Shown here one piece after another: positions 62,691-64,000 of a stretch of 64,000 bases of DNA (the stretch's first letter is position 1; each line of letters opens with the position of its first letter). The translations under genes and the position numbers were made by a program. The stretch covers positions 124,001 to 188,000 of the forward strand of contig JAHZGF010000017.1 in assembly GCA_019420945.1 (NCBI GenBank), written 5' to 3'. The notes beneath the pieces were generated by a model that saw nothing but the letters and a program-made list of their open reading frames with translations, searched no databases and was not told the DNA's origin. This stretch comes from Clostridiales bacterium. GTDB taxonomy: Bacteria; Bacillota; Clostridia; Oscillospirales; Oscillospiraceae.

Positions 62691-63974
62691 TCAAATGTTC
62701 CAGTTTTGATGACCTGTCTGCTCCGTTTCATGGGTCAGGAACCATAAAAAGCAGCTTAACTCCAGATTTAGCCGTGCCCGACGGTCTGAAAAGTCCACCC
62801 GGAACAGCTCGGAGATCCGATTGAGACGATAAGAGAGCGTATTCTTATGGATGGCCAGACCGGCGGCCGCGGCGTCCTTGTCCCCCAGGCAGATGCCATA
62901 CTGGAACAAGGTTTGAAAATATTCGGTCTGATTTTCTTTATCGTAGTGCAAGATCTCAAACAGCACCGGATTCAAAAAAGTTTCTACTTGCTCGGTCTCC
63001 AACACAGCCGCCAGCATGGGCAGGGGCATAAAGTCTCGGAATATTCCGTTTTTTCTCCCCTTCAGCCGTTCTGTCATCCGGGCGGTCAGCAGTGCCCGGC
63101 GATACTGGAGATAGAGATCCTCCATATCGCTGAAGGGATCGCTCAAACCGCTGACCAGGTCATACTGGCCAAAATACTCAAACAGCCACTTGACCAGGCC
63201 GTTGTTCTCCGGCCGGAGCTGCCCCTCTACGGCGTTGCGCTTGACCTCCCCCAACAGGGTCACTATGGTCTGATCATAAACCAGCACAACCACGTTGCGG
63301 AACCGCTGCTGGATCTGGGTTACTGCGTAGTCTGCGAAAGCCTTCTGGGAGGCCCTGGCTCCGATGGTGGTCACCATGATGCCATATTCCCCTTTGATCT
63401 CCTGCTTCAGCAGTTCCATGGCAGGCTGGCGCACTTGTGGCGGTGTGGCTGGGTCCAGCAGCACCTCCAGCTTTGCCTGGAGGGTGGCGGTCCAGCGATC
63501 CATCCCCGCCTGCCGATGCCGTAATTTCATAGACAGCAGACAGGCCAGCTTGCCTACAATTTCAAGATCTTCTGGTTGGAAGGGTTTTGCTCCCAGATAT
63601 ACGATGACGTGTCCCTGGACCTCATTTTGCCAGACCAGCTCCGCATATAGCCGGGGCAGCCGTTGGCAGACACCGCTGTCGGCATAAAATGGCTCATAAA
63701 AGGCATTGCCCCCTGTCAGGTTTTCATCGAGGATTTGCCATTCCCGTTCCGCTTTAATGGCGCCATTGCGAATGCTCTCATCCAGAGCCGGCACGCCGGT
63801 CCCCTCTCGGGGCCACACGGAGCGGATATGAAACAGTTCGTCGGTCAGTAGTACCGGAACGCCAAAAAACTCTGAAGCCGCCCGAACCAGCGGCTGTACT
63901 CCGTTTTGATCAATCACATCCAAAAAAAGTCGGCTGGCCTCGCCCACCCGGATGTCGCTTTTCCTTTCGTTCAC
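62691..63974 (-). CDS. PucR-family transcriptional regulator
   Basis: The 427-residue protein ends in a PucR-type helix-turn-helix (AIHKNTLSYRLNRISELFRVDF) after a GGDEF-like domain region (VLETEQVETFLNPVLFEILHYDKEN). The N-terminal half carries a sensory region with the IVKLACLLSMKL-like helix. PucR/CdaR regulators often act on nearby catabolic genes, so the thiolase downstream is a candidate target (inference). The start lies 26 bases from the window edge; no promoter is visible. Confidence 0.85.
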   Translation of the reverse strand: MNERKSDIRVGEASRLFLDVIDQNGVQPLVRAASEFFGVPVLLTDELFHIRSVWPREGTGVPALDESIRNGAIKAEREWQILDENLTGGNAFYEPFYADSGVCQRLPRLYAELVWQNEVQGHVIVYLGAKPFQPEDLEIVGKLACLLSMKLRHRQAGMDRWTATLQAKLEVLLDPATPPQVRQPAMELLKQEIKGEYGIMVTTIGARASQKAFADYAVTQIQQRFRNVVVLVYDQTIVTLLGEVKRNAVEGQLRPENNGLVKWLFEYFGQYDLVSGLSDPFSDMEDLYLQYRRALLTARMTERLKGRKNGIFRDFMPLPMLAAVLETEQVETFLNPVLFEILHYDKENQTEYFQTLFQYGICLGDKDAAAAGLAIHKNTLSYRLNRISELFRVDFSDRRARLNLELSCFLWFLTHETEQTGHQNWNI

Positions 63975-64000
63975 TGGATCACACCTTCTATCTGTCTCCG

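Overview
The window looks like chromosomal DNA of a spore-forming, low-redundancy Clostridia member. A gut Oscillospiraceae lineage such as Flavonifractor, Intestinimonas or Oscillibacter is my inference. The basis is the gene content: gerW and yunB sporulation genes, an IspH-ribosomal protein S1 fusion, the tig-clpP-clpX-lon-ysxC and scpA-scpB neighbourhoods, a c-di-AMP cyclase pair and class-A RNase P RNA. Coding is dense, mostly on the minus strand, with many ATGA or TTGA stop/start overlaps. I see no tRNA, rRNA, CRISPR array, insertion sequence or prophage.

Layout. 0-5.7 kb: cdaA-ybbR-DUF5685 (partial at the left edge), a class V aminotransferase with a DUF3343 partner, and ispD-ispF. 5.8-11.2 kb: an RpiR regulator followed by BaiN-type flavoprotein, cmk, plsC and the ispH/S1 fusion. 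11.4-16.5 kb: M50 protease, scpA, scpB, DUF2953, gerW, a D,D-carboxypeptidase and a pseudouridine synthase. 16.6-23.2 kb: tig-clpP-clpX-lon-ysxC. 23.3-28.7 kb: rplS-ylqF-rnhB-yraN, a dipeptidase, thrC and a phosphoesterase. 28.8-31.4 kb: the paired radical-SAM genes TIGR03960/TIGR03936. 31.5-32.6 kb: one unidentified plus-strand gene.

32.6-49.5 kb is a 19-gene surface-polysaccharide operon, visibly more AT-rich than its flanks, read leftwards from one promoter near 49.6 kb. Its regulatory and assembly genes (CpsC, CpsB, CpsD, a phosphoglycosyl transferase, an Alg14/Alg13-like pair, Wzy, Wzx) are combined with five further glycosyltransferase or unknown genes, two polysaccharide pyruvyl transferases, an FrhB-like iron-sulfur protein, an LCP ligase, a class B sortase and a small secreted protein ending in a sorting signal with the SPKTG motif. 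The likely product is a Wzx/Wzy-type, pyruvylated, wall-linked polysaccharide with a wall-anchored protein made from the same transcript. No nucleotide-sugar synthesis genes are in the locus.

49.8-52.0 kb: plus-strand split threonine/serine exporter and an EamA transporter. 52.1-60.5 kb: murD followed by three tandem M42 peptidases, a YnbB-like PLP enzyme, yunB and ligA. 60.7-61.1 kb: rnpB on the plus strand. 61.3-64 kb: a thiolase and a PucR-type regulator.

The observations I find most worth following are the sortase/substrate/LCP module inside the polysaccharide operon, the FrhB-like protein beside a pyruvyl transferase, a long-range inverted repeat bracketing the operon promoter, and an internal ribosome-binding site that could release free S1 from the ispH fusion. 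All family names rest on reading the translated sequences; no database search was run.
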